Shown here one piece after another: positions 36,476-45,455 of a stretch of DNA of 64,000 nucleotides. Position 1 is the first letter of the stretch. Every line of letters begins with the position of its first letter. Location of the stretch: positions 31,206 to 95,205 of the forward strand of contig NZ_LGUR01000197.1 in NCBI RefSeq assembly GCF_001270495.1, written 5' to 3'. Under the pieces are notes generated by a model that worked only from the letters and a program-made list of their open reading frames with translations, ran no database searches and was not told the DNA's origin. The stretch is from Streptomyces viridochromogenes (lineage in GTDB: Bacteria > Actinomycetota > Actinomycetes > Streptomycetales > Streptomycetaceae). Position numbers and translations under genes: made by a program.

Positions 36476-37909
36476 CTACCGTCCGGACTGCAGCGCCCGC
36501 CGGATCGGGCCGCCCACCACGCGCCGCGCCCGGCGGTAGACGGACGCCGCCGGGAGCGCCGCGCCGCCCTTGGCGGCACGGGACAGCTCGCGCCGCAACC
36601 GGTCGTTGTCCGTGGCGAGTTCGCCGATACGGCTCTGCAGCCAGCCGAACCGGGTGGTGAGCGAGGTGAGGTCGGCGTCGTTCCAGGGGCGCACGCCCGG
36701 CGGGAAGGCCAGCGACTTCATGCGTGCGTCGAAGGCGGCGCCGCCGTCGCCGTGCGTGAACGTGTTCTCCAGGCCGTTGCGGTCCAGGAACCCCGTGAAC
36801 CGCTCGAACCGCTCCTGGTGGCCGCTCATCAGTGCACCGAAGTCGGCCTCCGCGTACAGCGCCGCCGGGTCCAGGTCCTCGGGCAGCTTGTCGATCCGGC
36901 GGTGCGGGATGTCGAAGTAGCGGCACAGCTCCAGCGTGCGCGAGTCACCGCACAGCACGGTCGCCGGTGTGCCCGCGAGCAGCGCCGCGATGTTGCCGTG
37001 GATGCGGGAGCCGAAGGAGAAGTCGAACGCGCGCAGGTCGTCGATCCACGTGACCGGGTCGACGTAGACGCGGACCTTGTCCTCCCGGTACATCGGGTGC
37101 TCCGGATGCGTCGGCATCGCCGTCACCAGACCGTTCGGGTCGGACAGGTCCCGCCAGTGCAACTGCCGTGCGTCGCTGATGTTCTGGCCGATGAAACGCA
37201 GGTACGGATAGCGCGCGTGGGCGCGGGTGATGACCCGGTCCAGGCCCTGCGACCGCACCGCGCTGTGCGAGCCGTTGACCGCGATCCGGGAGCCGGCGCC
37301 GAGGGCGGGCTCCCGTTTGGTGACGGTGAGCTCCTTGCCGTACAGGAACAGCGACGGGCAGCCGATGACCTCGACGTCCCGGAAGCCCAGGTCCTTCAGG
37401 TACTTCTCGGTGAACTCGCCCCGCACCCCGATCGAGGCGCTGCGGTCGAGCACGGCGGAGACGAACTCGCGCACCGCGGGCTCGATGCCCTTCAGCCGTG
37501 CCGCGTTGTAGCCGAGCCCGGCCTGCGCGCCGACGCCCACCACGACCACGGGGATCCGCAGCTTGCCGATCAGCCGCGTCAGCCGCTTCAACTGCGCCTC
37601 GAACGACGGCCGGAACGCGTTGGCGAGCGGAATGACGAAGGCGTCGTACTCCTCGTTGATCCGGCCCGCCGCCGAGACGTCGGTGCGGATGCCGTTCGAG
37701 ACGACCTCGGTGTGCGGGGTCTGAAGGATCTTGTGTGTGGCGTCGCTGAAGATCAGGTTGCCGGAGTTGGTGGCGATGACGTCCCGGTGGAGGGCCTCCT
37801 CCACGGAAACGACGTCGTAGGGGCTCTTGCCCGAGCGGAGAAGGAGGCGCTTCCCGCTTCCGCGGTGAGCCTGGTGAGCATCGTGAGCTTGGTGTGACAC
37901 GGCGTTCAA
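36476..37909 (-). CDS. Polysaccharide pyruvyl transferase-like protein
   Basis: This protein of up to 477 residues resembles the WcaK/AmsJ/CsaB family, which add ketal pyruvate to polysaccharides. Features are SGNLIFSDATHKIL, VVVGVGAQAGLGYN, FGSRIHGNIAALLAGTPA (the conserved R-x-H near residue 315) and a C-terminal heptad segment (~425-450, WLQSRIGELATDNDRLRREL). Pyruvylated wall polymers anchor surface proteins in other Gram-positives. TTG at 37909 and GTG at 37900 are both possible starts and neither has a clear ribosome site. It leads a two-gene minus-strand unit with the second TagF-like gene. Confidence 0.82.
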   Translation of the reverse strand: MNAVSHQAHDAHQAHRGSGKRLLLRSGKSPYDVVSVEEALHRDVIATNSGNLIFSDATHKILQTPHTEVVSNGIRTDVSAAGRINEEYDAFVIPLANAFRPSFEAQLKRLTRLIGKLRIPVVVVGVGAQAGLGYNAARLKGIEPAVREFVSAVLDRSASIGVRGEFTEKYLKDLGFRDVEVIGCPSLFLYGKELTVTKREPALGAGSRIAVNGSHSAVRSQGLDRVITRAHARYPYLRFIGQNISDARQLHWRDLSDPNGLVTAMPTHPEHPMYREDKVRVYVDPVTWIDDLRAFDFSFGSRIHGNIAALLAGTPATVLCGDSRTLELCRYFDIPHRRIDKLPEDLDPAALYAEADFGALMSGHQERFERFTGFLDRNGLENTFTHGDGGAAFDARMKSLAFPPGVRPWNDADLTSLTTRFGWLQSRIGELATDNDRLRRELSRAAKGGAALPAASVYRRARRVVGGPIRRALQSGR

Positions 37910-38101
37910 AATATGTTTGCTCTGTCGTTGTTTCTACAGGCAACCAACGCAACCTTTTTGCCGTAAGCGACGCGTGAGCGAACCGTCACCGCCCGACTGC
38001 CCCGCGTTCTGTCCGGGGGCTGGAATCCCCGCGCGCCGCACGATCCACTTCGCGTAGATTGCCGGACAGGGAACCGGACGGACGCGAGGGAAAGAGCACA
38101 G

Positions 38102-39229
38102 GTGGCAGGGGCAAGGCAGGGTGTGCGCGAGGCCCGCAGGATCGTCGTCAAGGTGGGCTCCTCGTCGCTGACCACCGCGTCCGGCGGCCTGGACGCCGAC
38201 CGCGTGGACGCGCTCGTCGACGTCCTCGCCAAGAGTCGCAGCGGCGGGGAGAAGGAGATCGTCCTCGTCTCCTCCGGAGCCATCGCGGCCGGACTCGCCC
38301 CGCTGGGCCTGCGCCGGCGCCCCAAGGACCTGGCCCGCCAGCAGGCCGCCGCCAGCGTCGGCCAGGGTCTCCTCGTCGCCCGGTACACCGCCTCCTTCGC
38401 CCGCTACGGCGTCCGCGTCGGCCAGGTGCTGCTGACCAGCGACGACATGAGCCGCCGCGCCCACCACCGCAACGCCTCGCGCACCCTGGACAAGCTCCTG
38501 GCGATGGGCGCGTTCCCGATCGTCAACGAGAACGACACCGTCGCCACCGACGAGATCCGCTTCGGCGACAACGACCGGCTCGCCGCCCTGGTGGCCCACC
38601 TCGTCCGCGCCGACCTGCTGGTGCTGCTGTCCGACGTGGACGGCGTGTACGACGGCGACCCCAGCAAGCCCGGCACGTCGCGGATAGCGGAGGTGCGCGG
38701 GCCGTCCGACCTCGCCGGCATCGAGATCGGCAGCTCGGGCAAGGCCGGCGTCGGCACCGGCGGCATGGTCACCAAGGTCGAGGCCGCCCGGATCGCGGCC
38801 GCCGCCGACATCCCGGTGGTCCTGACCAGCGCGATTCACGCGGCCGAGGCACTGCACGGCGGTGACACCGGCACGTACTTCCACGCCACGGGCAAACGCT
38901 CCGCCGACCGCCTGCTGTGGCTACAGCACGCCTCCACCCCGCAGGGCTCACTGACGCTGGACGACGGCGCCGTACGAGCGGTCGTCGACGGCCGCAAGTC
39001 GCTGCTGCCCGCCGGCATCGCCGCCGTCGAGGGCGAGTTCAGCGCGGGCGACCCCGTCGAGCTGCGCGACAGCGCGGGTCGCGCGGTCGCACGCGGGCTC
39101 GTCAACTTCGACGCCAAGGAGATTCCCCAGTTGCTCGGGCGGTCGACACGGGAACTGGCGCGGGAGCTGGGGGCGGAGTACGAGCGTGAGGTCGTGCACC
39201 GGGACGACCTGGTGATCCTCCAGCCTTGA
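38102..39229 (+). CDS. proB: Glutamate 5-kinase
   Basis: This 375-residue enzyme phosphorylates glutamate at the first step of proline synthesis. The amino acid kinase domain (~8-265) contains RRIVVKVGSSSLT, VSSGAIAAGL, NENDTVATDEIRFGDND and LLSDVDGVYDGDP. A C-terminal PUA domain covers ~280-370. GTG at 38102 has a GAGGGAAAG site about 9 bases before. Product phosphate is passed to ProA, coded 1 kb downstream; between them lie a repeat array and a small gene, so the pair is not a tight operon here. Feedback inhibition by proline is usual for the family. Confidence 0.96.
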   Translation: MAGARQGVREARRIVVKVGSSSLTTASGGLDADRVDALVDVLAKSRSGGEKEIVLVSSGAIAAGLAPLGLRRRPKDLARQQAAASVGQGLLVARYTASFARYGVRVGQVLLTSDDMSRRAHHRNASRTLDKLLAMGAFPIVNENDTVATDEIRFGDNDRLAALVAHLVRADLLVLLSDVDGVYDGDPSKPGTSRIAEVRGPSDLAGIEIGSSGKAGVGTGGMVTKVEAARIAAAADIPVVLTSAIHAAEALHGGDTGTYFHATGKRSADRLLWLQHASTPQGSLTLDDGAVRAVVDGRKSLLPAGIAAVEGEFSAGDPVELRDSAGRAVARGLVNFDAKEIPQLLGRSTRELARELGAEYEREVVHRDDLVILQP

Positions 39230-39239
39230 GCACCGCGCG

Positions 39240-39498
39240 ACCCCCCGGGCCTCCGGCCGAAAGCAGGGTGAGCGCCTTGCGAGGGAAGTCGCCCTGAGGT
39301 GGATGTTCCGCGCTGTGTTGCCCCGGGGGCCGACCCCCCGGGCCTCCGGCCGAAAGCAGGGTGAGCGCCCTGTGAGGGAAGTCGCCCTGAGGTGGACGTT
39401 CCGCGCTGTGTTGCCCCGGGGGCCGACCCCCCCGGACCCCCGGCCGAAAACAGGGTGAACGCCCTGCGAGGGAAGTCGCCCTGAGGTGGACGTTCCGC
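39240..39498. repeat. 93-94 bp tandem repeat, almost three copies, with GC palindromes
   Basis: The word GGCCGAAA(G/A)CAGGGTGA recurs at 39255, 39348 and 39442. Each unit also holds GGGAAGTCGCCCTGAGGTGG and a CCCCGGGGGCCGACCCCCC-like palindrome. Units differ at a few bases. It fills most of the 363-base gap after proB. No coding role is credible. Confidence 0.88.
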
Positions 39499-39592
39499 AA
39501 AACCGCCCCGCGAGCCCTTGCGGCCTGCTCAACTTTGTCTCAGGGACATTCCGCACGACCACCGAGTCGGTCACTGCGTAAAGGAGGCCGTC

Positions 39593-40057
39593 GTGAGACG
39601 AGTGCGCCCTGGGACGGCGTCCCGCAGTGCCGGTGGGGGCTCGTCCCGCGCGGCCGGTGAGGAGCGCGCCTTGACGAGCGTCGCGGCCGGCGACCGGTAC
39701 GAGGAGCCCAAGGATCTGCCCCGCCTGTGGCACGTCACCCTCAGCGTCTCCGGCAAGGAGGCCCCGCTGAAGGAGGTGCGGCGCGCCCTCGAACAGCTCG
39801 CCCACGACCATCCCTTTCTGCTGACCAGCAGGTATGCCAACGATCACGCCGAGATCCGCTACTGGGAAGAGGCCCGCGACCTGCATGACGCGGCCGCCGT
39901 CGCCCTGCGCCTGTGGGGCGAGCACCGGCAGAGCGCGGGGCTGCCGCCCTGGGAGATCGTCGGCCTGGAGGTCATCGACCGCGAGACCTACCACCAGCGG
40001 ATCGCGGAGGGGTACGGGCAGCCGCCGGCGACCCCCGTAGGCGTCCACCCCTATTGA
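39593..40057 (+). CDS. Conserved hypothetical protein
   Basis: This 154-residue soluble protein has a basic, Ser/Gly-rich N-terminus (~1-45) and a compact domain LWHVTLSVSGKEAPLKEVRRALEQLAHDHPFLL, ending PPWEIVGLEVIDRETY. The alternating strands and helices suggest a small ferredoxin-like alpha/beta fold. I do not recognise a named function. GTG at 39593 has a strong AAAGGAGG site 5 bases upstream. It sits between proB and proA, 128 bases before proA, and may be co-transcribed with it. Confidence 0.85.
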   Translation: MRRVRPGTASRSAGGGSSRAAGEERALTSVAAGDRYEEPKDLPRLWHVTLSVSGKEAPLKEVRRALEQLAHDHPFLLTSRYANDHAEIRYWEEARDLHDAAAVALRLWGEHRQSAGLPPWEIVGLEVIDRETYHQRIAEGYGQPPATPVGVHPY

Positions 40058-40185
40058 CCGGTCTTGCGTGCACTGAGCGGCTTGGGTGCCTTGTGCGTCT
40101 TGAGTAACTTGAGTGGCCCCTGGGGCTTGTCTCGGGGTTTGGAACGAGCGCTGGACCTGCCTCGCAGTCGCACTACCCTTCTTTC

Positions 40186-41472
40186 ATGACCACGCTCTCG
40201 CCGTACGACTCCATGTCCCCGGTCAACCGGGCCGCCTACCGCGCCAAGTCCGCCGCCGCCGACCTCGCCCCGCTGCCGCGGGCCGAGAAGGACGACGCGC
40301 TGCTCGCCATCGCGGACGCGCTGGAAGTCCGTACGAGCGAAATCGTCGAGGCCAACGCCAGGGACATCGCCAAGGCCCGCGAGGCCGGCACCAGCGAGGC
40401 GATCATCGACCGGCTGACCCTGACCCCGGAGCGCGTGCGGGCCATCGCCTCCGACGTGCGGGACGTCGTCGCGCTGCCCGACCCCGTCGGCGAGGTCGTC
40501 CGCGGGTCCACGCTCCCCAACGGCATCGACCTGCGCCAGGTCCGCGTCCCGCTCGGCGTCGTCGGGATCATCTACGAGGCCCGCCCGAACGTCACCGTCG
40601 ACGCCGCCGCCCTCTGCCTGAAGTCCGGCAACGCCGTGCTGCTGCGCGGCTCGGCCTCGGCGCACGAGTCGAACAGCGCACTCGTCCGGGTGATCCGGGA
40701 CGCCGTGGGCGGGGCCGGGCTGCCCGCCGACGCCGTGCAGCTGGTGCCCGGGGAGAGCCGCGAGAGCGTGCGCGAGCTGATGCGGGCCCGCGGGCTCGTC
40801 GACGTGCTGATCCCGCGCGGCGGCGCCTCGCTGATCCAGACCGTCGTGACGGAGTCGATCGTCCCCGTCATCGAGACCGGCACCGGCAACTGCCACGTCT
40901 ACGTCGACGCCCACGCCGACCTCGACATGGCGATCGAGATCCTGATCAACTCCAAGGCCCACCGCGTCAGCGTCTGCAACGCCGCCGAGACCCTCCTGGT
41001 CCACCAGGACATCGCCCCCGAGTTCCTGCCGCGCGCCCTGGACGCCCTCGCGGAGGCCGGGGTGACCGTGCACGCCGACGAAAGGGTGCTGGCGTACGCC
41101 AAGGACTCCAAGGCGACCGTCGTGGAGGCCACGGCGGAGGACTGGGAGACCGAGTACCTCTCCTACGACATCGCCGCCGCGGTCGTGGACTCGCTGGACA
41201 AGGCCGTCGAGCACATCCGCCTGTGGACCTCCGGCCACACCGAGGCCATCGTCACCACCTCCCAGCAGGCCGCCCGCCGCTTCACCCAGCTGGTCGACTC
41301 CACGACGGTCGCGGTGAACGCCTCCACCCGCTTCACGGATGGCGGCCAGTTCGGCTTCGGCGCCGAGATCGGCATCTCCACGCAGAAGCTGCACGCCCGA
41401 GGGCCGATGGGCCTGCCGGAGCTGACCAGCACGAAGTACATCGTCACCGGGGACGGGCACGTACGGCGCTGA
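40186..41472 (+). CDS. proA: Gamma-glutamyl phosphate reductase
   Basis: This 428-residue NADPH-dependent enzyme converts glutamyl phosphate to glutamate semialdehyde in proline synthesis. It belongs to the aldehyde dehydrogenase superfamily. Seen are [30 protein letters not shown], and the catalytic cysteine in [13 protein letters not shown] near residue 265. The C-terminus includes [25 protein letters not shown]. The ATG at 40186 agrees with the family start; the ribosome site (CTTTC before it) is weak. It works directly after ProB. Confidence 0.96.
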   Translation: MTTLSPYDSMSPVNRAAYRAKSAAADLAPLPRAEKDDALLAIADALEVRTSEIVEANARDIAKAREAGTSEAIIDRLTLTPERVRAIASDVRDVVALPDPVGEVVRGSTLPNGIDLRQVRVPLGVVGIIYEARPNVTVDAAALCLKSGNAVLLRGSASAHESNSALVRVIRDAVGGAGLPADAVQLVPGESRESVRELMRARGLVDVLIPRGGASLIQTVVTESIVPVIETGTGNCHVYVDAHADLDMAIEILINSKAHRVSVCNAAETLLVHQDIAPEFLPRALDALAEAGVTVHADERVLAYAKDSKATVVEATAEDWETEYLSYDIAAAVVDSLDKAVEHIRLWTSGHTEAIVTTSQQAARRFTQLVDSTTVAVNASTRFTDGGQFGFGAEIGISTQKLHARGPMGLPELTSTKYIVTGDGHVRR

Positions 41473-41670
41473 GGGATCCCCTCCGCCGGGGCGCGTCGGG
41501 GGCTTGTCGGCGGCGCGTCGGGAGGCTCGGCGGCGCAGGGCGCGCGGCCGGGGCATATGCGTCTGACACGCGCCCCCCACTGCTTCCGTGCCGCACCCGA
41601 GGTGTCGCACAAGCCAGATGAATTTCCATACCGTCTGCCCAAATTGACCCCCCAGGACTACTCTGGATCC

Positions 41671-42246
41671 GTGCCGGAGGACGTGGGGGGCACGCCGTTC
41701 CCTGACGGCTGGGAGCCCGACGACGACCACGACCGCGGGGTGTCGGACGAAGAGTTCGCCTCCGTGGTCTTCGACGAGGCCTTCGTGCGGGCGGCCGTGG
41801 TGCACGAGCCGACCGCCGTCGAGCGCCTCCTGGCCGCCGCCCAGGCGAGAGCGGAGGCCTCCGAGGCGGAGGCCCGCCGGGCGCACGGCCGGGGCGAGCG
41901 GTACGACGAGGCGTACGGCCCCGAGGGCCGCGCCGCTTTCGGTCATGACCCGGAGCTGGACGATCTGGACGACTCGGACATCCTCGAGGATCGCTACGGC
42001 GCCCCCGGGACGTACGGCAAGCAGGTCCGCTGGCACCGTCCCGTCGCCTGGATGCTCGCCCTCGTCATGGGCATCGGCATGGTCGCGCTGGCCTTCACGG
42101 CGGTCTACCGGGGCGCTTCCTCGAACTCCCGGGACCAGGTCCCGCCGCCGGCGTCCACGGGGCTCGAACAGGGCACCGGAGCGTCTCCCTCGGCATCCGC
42201 CGACTACTCGCAGCCGGCCGCCTCGGCGACGCCGCGCACGCCCTGA
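41671..42246 (+). CDS. Acidic single-pass membrane protein
   Basis: This 191-residue protein has an acidic cytoplasmic part (1-~120), one TM helix (~128-148, WMLALVMGIGMVALAFTAVY) and a short Ser/Ala/Pro tail outside. It shares the N-terminal motif SVVFDEAFVRAA with the next gene (SVVFDESFVRAA). The GTG at 41671 puts this motif near residue 31; an upstream ATG at 41557 would add 38 residues of doubtful coding quality. The function is unknown. I recall that proteins of this neighbourhood have been linked to spore-wall synthesis in S. coelicolor, but cannot confirm which one from sequence. Confidence 0.75.
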   Translation: MPEDVGGTPFPDGWEPDDDHDRGVSDEEFASVVFDEAFVRAAVVHEPTAVERLLAAAQARAEASEAEARRAHGRGERYDEAYGPEGRAAFGHDPELDDLDDSDILEDRYGAPGTYGKQVRWHRPVAWMLALVMGIGMVALAFTAVYRGASSNSRDQVPPPASTGLEQGTGASPSASADYSQPAASATPRTP

Positions 42247-42368
42247 CCGGAACTCGACCGAGGGCCTGAGCACTACGCGGGGCGGCCCGTCCATCCTGGT
42301 GAGAACCTGTCAGAACTTGTCGTGCAGCAGGGCGTTTACCCGGCCTCTCGGCGACCTACCCTGAAGGT

Positions 42369-43460
42369 ATGGGAGGGCCAGGAGACCCACCTGAGGGGAC
42401 ACCCGAGGGCGGTCCCGGAGGTGGCGAGGAAGAGTACCGATCCGTCGTCTTCGACGAGTCGTTCGTCCGTGCTGCGCGCCTCCAGGAGTTCTCCGCGCAG
42501 GAGCGCCTGGCCGACCACGCGCCCGCCGTACGCCGCCGTCCACCCATGCGCCGGGGGCTGTCCCGGCAGGCGCTGATCCTGGTCCTGTTGATCGCCGTGG
42601 CCTTCGGTACGGCGATCTACATGGGTGTACGGCACCCCTACCAGACGCCCGCGAACTCCGGGCCGCCCGCCGAGCCCCTCCGGATGACCGTCATCCCGCT
42701 CGCCCCGCAGGGCAAGGTGCCCGGGGCGACCGACACGGGGTACCTGTACGCGCACAGTCCCGCCGCTCAGTTCCGCATCGGCGCGGAGGGCATCCCGCTG
42801 CCCGCCGCCCGCCGCACCGCGCACTTCTCGGACAGTCAGGTGACGAACGCGCTGAGTATCGCGAAGGACTACATCGTGCGGTCCTCGCTGTATCCCGAGG
42901 TGCTGACCGGTGACCAGGTCCGTGCGGTCCGGGTGCTGCTGGACCCCGACCAACTGGACCAGTTCGACCAGAGCTTCGGGCACCCGGCCGCGGACGGGCG
43001 GCATGCGCCGACCGGGTGGCTGGTTCGCTTCGACGCCTCCCAGGCCGAGCTGGCCGACCGCAGGATCCGGGTGCAGGGCACGCTCCAGGCCGTGGAGACC
43101 GACTCCTCCACGCTGGAGGTCACGGCCGATCACACCTTCGTGTACGCCCTGCGGGCGGTGGCGGCGGAGGCCCGGGACGCGGGAGAGAAGGCGGCCGAGG
43201 CCTCGCTGTTCACCGTGCGGCGCGAGCTGCACTTCCGGTTCGACCGTGAGGACCTGCGGCTGCACCAGACCCAGCTGGTCGTCTCCTATGTCCAGGCGGG
43301 GCCGCTGTCCTGTGCCGAGGACTCGACGAACCGGCTGCATCCGCTGCTGGCGGGGCAGACGGCCAAGGCGGGCGGGCCCGCGGGGACCGACCCCTATGCC
43401 ACGGGTGGGGCTACGGCGCTGTGCGGGTCGCTGGCGGCGGGATCACAGCCGAAGGTGTGA
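42369..43460 (+). CDS. Single-pass membrane protein related to its upstream neighbour
   Basis: This 363-residue protein starts with an acidic/Gly region holding EEEYRSVVFDESFVRAARLQEF, followed by one TM helix (~64-82, LSRQALILVLLIAVAFGTAIY) and a large extracellular domain with no family I can name. The paired motif with the preceding protein suggests an ancient duplication or a shared binding partner through the acidic N-terminus. The ATG at 42369 has GAAGG 3-7 bases upstream. The external part contains two cysteines near the end (PLSCAEDS, ALCGSLA), possibly a disulfide. It probably acts at the cell envelope. Confidence 0.8.
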   Translation: MGGPGDPPEGTPEGGPGGGEEEYRSVVFDESFVRAARLQEFSAQERLADHAPAVRRRPPMRRGLSRQALILVLLIAVAFGTAIYMGVRHPYQTPANSGPPAEPLRMTVIPLAPQGKVPGATDTGYLYAHSPAAQFRIGAEGIPLPAARRTAHFSDSQVTNALSIAKDYIVRSSLYPEVLTGDQVRAVRVLLDPDQLDQFDQSFGHPAADGRHAPTGWLVRFDASQAELADRRIRVQGTLQAVETDSSTLEVTADHTFVYALRAVAAEARDAGEKAAEASLFTVRRELHFRFDREDLRLHQTQLVVSYVQAGPLSCAEDSTNRLHPLLAGQTAKAGGPAGTDPYATGGATALCGSLAAGSQPKV

Positions 43461-43499
43461 TCGGGGAGTTTTCCCGCCCCCGCCGCCCCAGACCCCGCT

Positions 43500-43650
43500 T
43501 CGGCCCTGAAGGGGCCTCGTCCTCGAATGCCGGACGGGCTGGATGATGCCTGGGTCGGTGAAGCCCATGCGGGTGGGTGGGGGGGCGGGATGGCGGGGCA
43601 ATACAGCCCCTCCGGCGTTTGAGGAGCGGGGTCTGGGGCGGAGCCCCAGG
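43500..43650. repeat. Streptomyces-type dispersed intergenic repeat with hairpins
   Basis: A 22-base imperfect inverted repeat (43520-43541 with 43604-43625, the second holding CTCCGGCGTTTGAGGA) is followed by the hairpin CTGGGGC-GGA-GCCCCAG (43633-43649). I recognise this word set as a common intergenic repeat of Streptomyces genomes. It lies between two convergent genes and probably ends transcription from both sides. Confidence 0.8.
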
Positions 43651-43711
43651 AGGATGGGACGGGTAGGGGCGGCGGGGGCGAGGAAACCGCTGCAAAAGCC
43701 ACAGGTGGCCG

Positions 43712-44812
43712 TCAGGCGTTGTCCCCGTCGTCGTCCCGGCGCGGCTCATCCGTGGGGGCGTCTCTGGGGGCCGTACCCGTGAAGCCGCCGAAACCGCGTC
43801 GTACCCGGCCGCCCAGGTCTCCCGCGCCGCCGGCGATGTCCGTGACCAGCTTCATCAGGGGGTCCTTGGAGGACTTCACGTGGGTGGCGTAGTGGGACGC
43901 GGACTCGCGGAAGGAGTCCGTCACCGACGTGTCCTTGTCCTCCGAGCGGCGCGGGTAGTGGCCGTCCATGATCCGCTGGTGGTCGCGGGACTCGGCCCAC
44001 CTCTTCAGCTCGGCGGCGCGGACCGTGGTGAAGGGGTGGGAGCGGGGCAGGACGTTCAGGATCTTGAGGACGGAGTCGCGCAGGTCGCCGCCCGCCTCGT
44101 ACTCCTCGGCCTGCTTCAGGAACGCGTCCACGTTCATCTCGTGCAGATGGTGGCCGCCCGCGAGCTTCATCAGGCCGCGCATCGAGGCCTGGAGGTCCTG
44201 GCCGACGAGAAGGCCGGCGCGGTCGGCGGACAGCTCCGACTTGCGGAACCACTCCCGCAGCGCCGTCACGATCGCCATGATCGCGATGTTGCCCAACGGG
44301 ATCCAGGCGACCCGGACCGCCAGGCTGGTGAGGAAGAGGAGGATCGTGCGGTAGACCGAGTGGCCGGAGAGGGCATGGCCCACCTCGTGGCCGACCACCG
44401 CCCGCATCTCCTCCTCGTCGAGCAGCTCCAGCAGCCCCGTCGTGACCACGATGATCGGCTCGTCCAGGCCGATGCACATCGCGTTCGGCACCGGGTCCTG
44501 GTTCACGTACATCGGCGGGACCTTCTCCAGGTCCAGGATGTAACACGCGTCCCGCAGCATGTCGTTGAGGTGCGCGAACTGCTGCTCCGACACCCGGACC
44601 GAGTCGGACAGGAACAGCAGCCGGAGACTGCGCTCGGGGAGCAGGCCGCTCAGGGCCTTGAAGACGGTGTCGAAGCCGCTGAGCTTCCGGAGGGCCACCA
44701 GGGCCGAGCGGTCCGCCGGGTGTTCGTACGCACGCGAGGAGATCCCCGGGAAACGCCTGCGCTGCCTGCTCGGTACGTTCTCGTGCCCGTGGTGCTCGTG
44801 GCCGTCGGACAT
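43712..44812 (-). CDS. M48-family membrane metallopeptidase (HtpX-like)
   Basis: This 366-residue zinc protease has the HExxH site in VVGHEVGHALSGH near residue 130 and the third ligand region ELSADRAGLL near 190. Two hydrophobic segments (TILLFLTSLAVRVAWIPLG and following) would anchor it. The N-terminus is His-rich and the C-terminal ~80 residues are charged and Gly-rich. HtpX-like proteases degrade damaged membrane proteins; the specific role is unknown. The ATG at 44812 is preferred over the one at 44824 because GGGGGA lies 5 bases before it. Confidence 0.9.
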   Translation of the reverse strand: MSDGHEHHGHENVPSRQRRRFPGISSRAYEHPADRSALVALRKLSGFDTVFKALSGLLPERSLRLLFLSDSVRVSEQQFAHLNDMLRDACYILDLEKVPPMYVNQDPVPNAMCIGLDEPIIVVTTGLLELLDEEEMRAVVGHEVGHALSGHSVYRTILLFLTSLAVRVAWIPLGNIAIMAIVTALREWFRKSELSADRAGLLVGQDLQASMRGLMKLAGGHHLHEMNVDAFLKQAEEYEAGGDLRDSVLKILNVLPRSHPFTTVRAAELKRWAESRDHQRIMDGHYPRRSEDKDTSVTDSFRESASHYATHVKSSKDPLMKLVTDIAGGAGDLGGRVRRGFGGFTGTAPRDAPTDEPRRDDDGDNA

Positions 44813-44948
44813 GTCTTCCCCCATGTGCGTCTGAATGGCTCTGTGCGGCCCTTTGCGGAGCCTTGTTCAGCCCTTTGCGCCCCCGAAGCAGAGCCCAGCC
44901 TAGGCGGAGTTACCGTGGACGGGCACTACAGCGAAGGAGTTCCGCGTC

Positions 44949-45110
44949 ATGGAGCACAACCCCGCAGCCGCCTGGCTGACCGAGGCAGCGAACGCCGCCG
45001 AGCAGCAGGGGGCGGGGAATCTGCTCCGGGTGGTGCTGATCGTGATGGTCGTGGGCTGTGTGCTGACCGCGTGGTTCCTGTTGCGGGGCTACAGGCAGAA
45101 GGACGACTGA
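44949..45110 (+). CDS. Small single-pass membrane protein (53 aa)
   Basis: A short acidic N-terminus (MEHNPAAAWLTEAANAAEQQ) precedes one TM helix (NLLRVVLIVMVVGCVLTAWFLL) and a basic tail RGYRQKDD. GAAGGAG lies 10 bases before the ATG. The positive-inside rule places the tail in the cytoplasm. It is divergent from the M48 protease gene. I do not recognise a family. Confidence 0.75.
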   Translation: MEHNPAAAWLTEAANAAEQQGAGNLLRVVLIVMVVGCVLTAWFLLRGYRQKDD

Positions 45111-45241
45111 GCCCGCGGGAAGGTTCCCCACCGCTCGTCCCGGGCGCCCCAACGGAGGAGTCGGCGTGATCCCCGTCATGGCGCCCGCTTACGATGGGCC
45201 GACATCTTTATCCCGCCCACACCCGATAGGTCACGCCGAAG

Positions 45242-45406
45242 ATGAGCTTCCACAGCGCCGCTGCCCAGTTGGTCACCCTCGCCGCCGAGGGCGAGGAGCA
45301 CGGTGGCAACCACAACAGCATCAGCCCGTTGCTCACCGGGGGTGGCGCCTTCGTCATCCTGCTGCTCCTGCTGTGGATCACCACCCGCTTCAACCGCGAC
45401 CGCTGA
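45242..45406 (+). CDS. Small single-pass membrane protein (54 aa)
   Basis: [21 protein letters not shown] leads into a TM helix ([16 protein letters not shown]) and a short basic tail RFNRDR. The layout is the same as in the 44949 gene: acidic outside, helix, basic inside. A weak GAAG ribosome site precedes the ATG. It ends 49 bases before nadD. The role is unknown. Confidence 0.75.
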   Translation: MSFHSAAAQLVTLAAEGEEHGGNHNSISPLLTGGGAFVILLLLLWITTRFNRDR

Positions 45407-45455
45407 GTCACGGACAGGCCTGGGCCCTCAGGCGGGGCCGGTAGGGTCTGCACGC

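Noticed and set aside
39102..39500. A minus-strand frame giving repeated RNVHLRATSL units
   Set aside because: It is simply the translation of the 93-bp tandem repeat and runs into the 3' part of proB.
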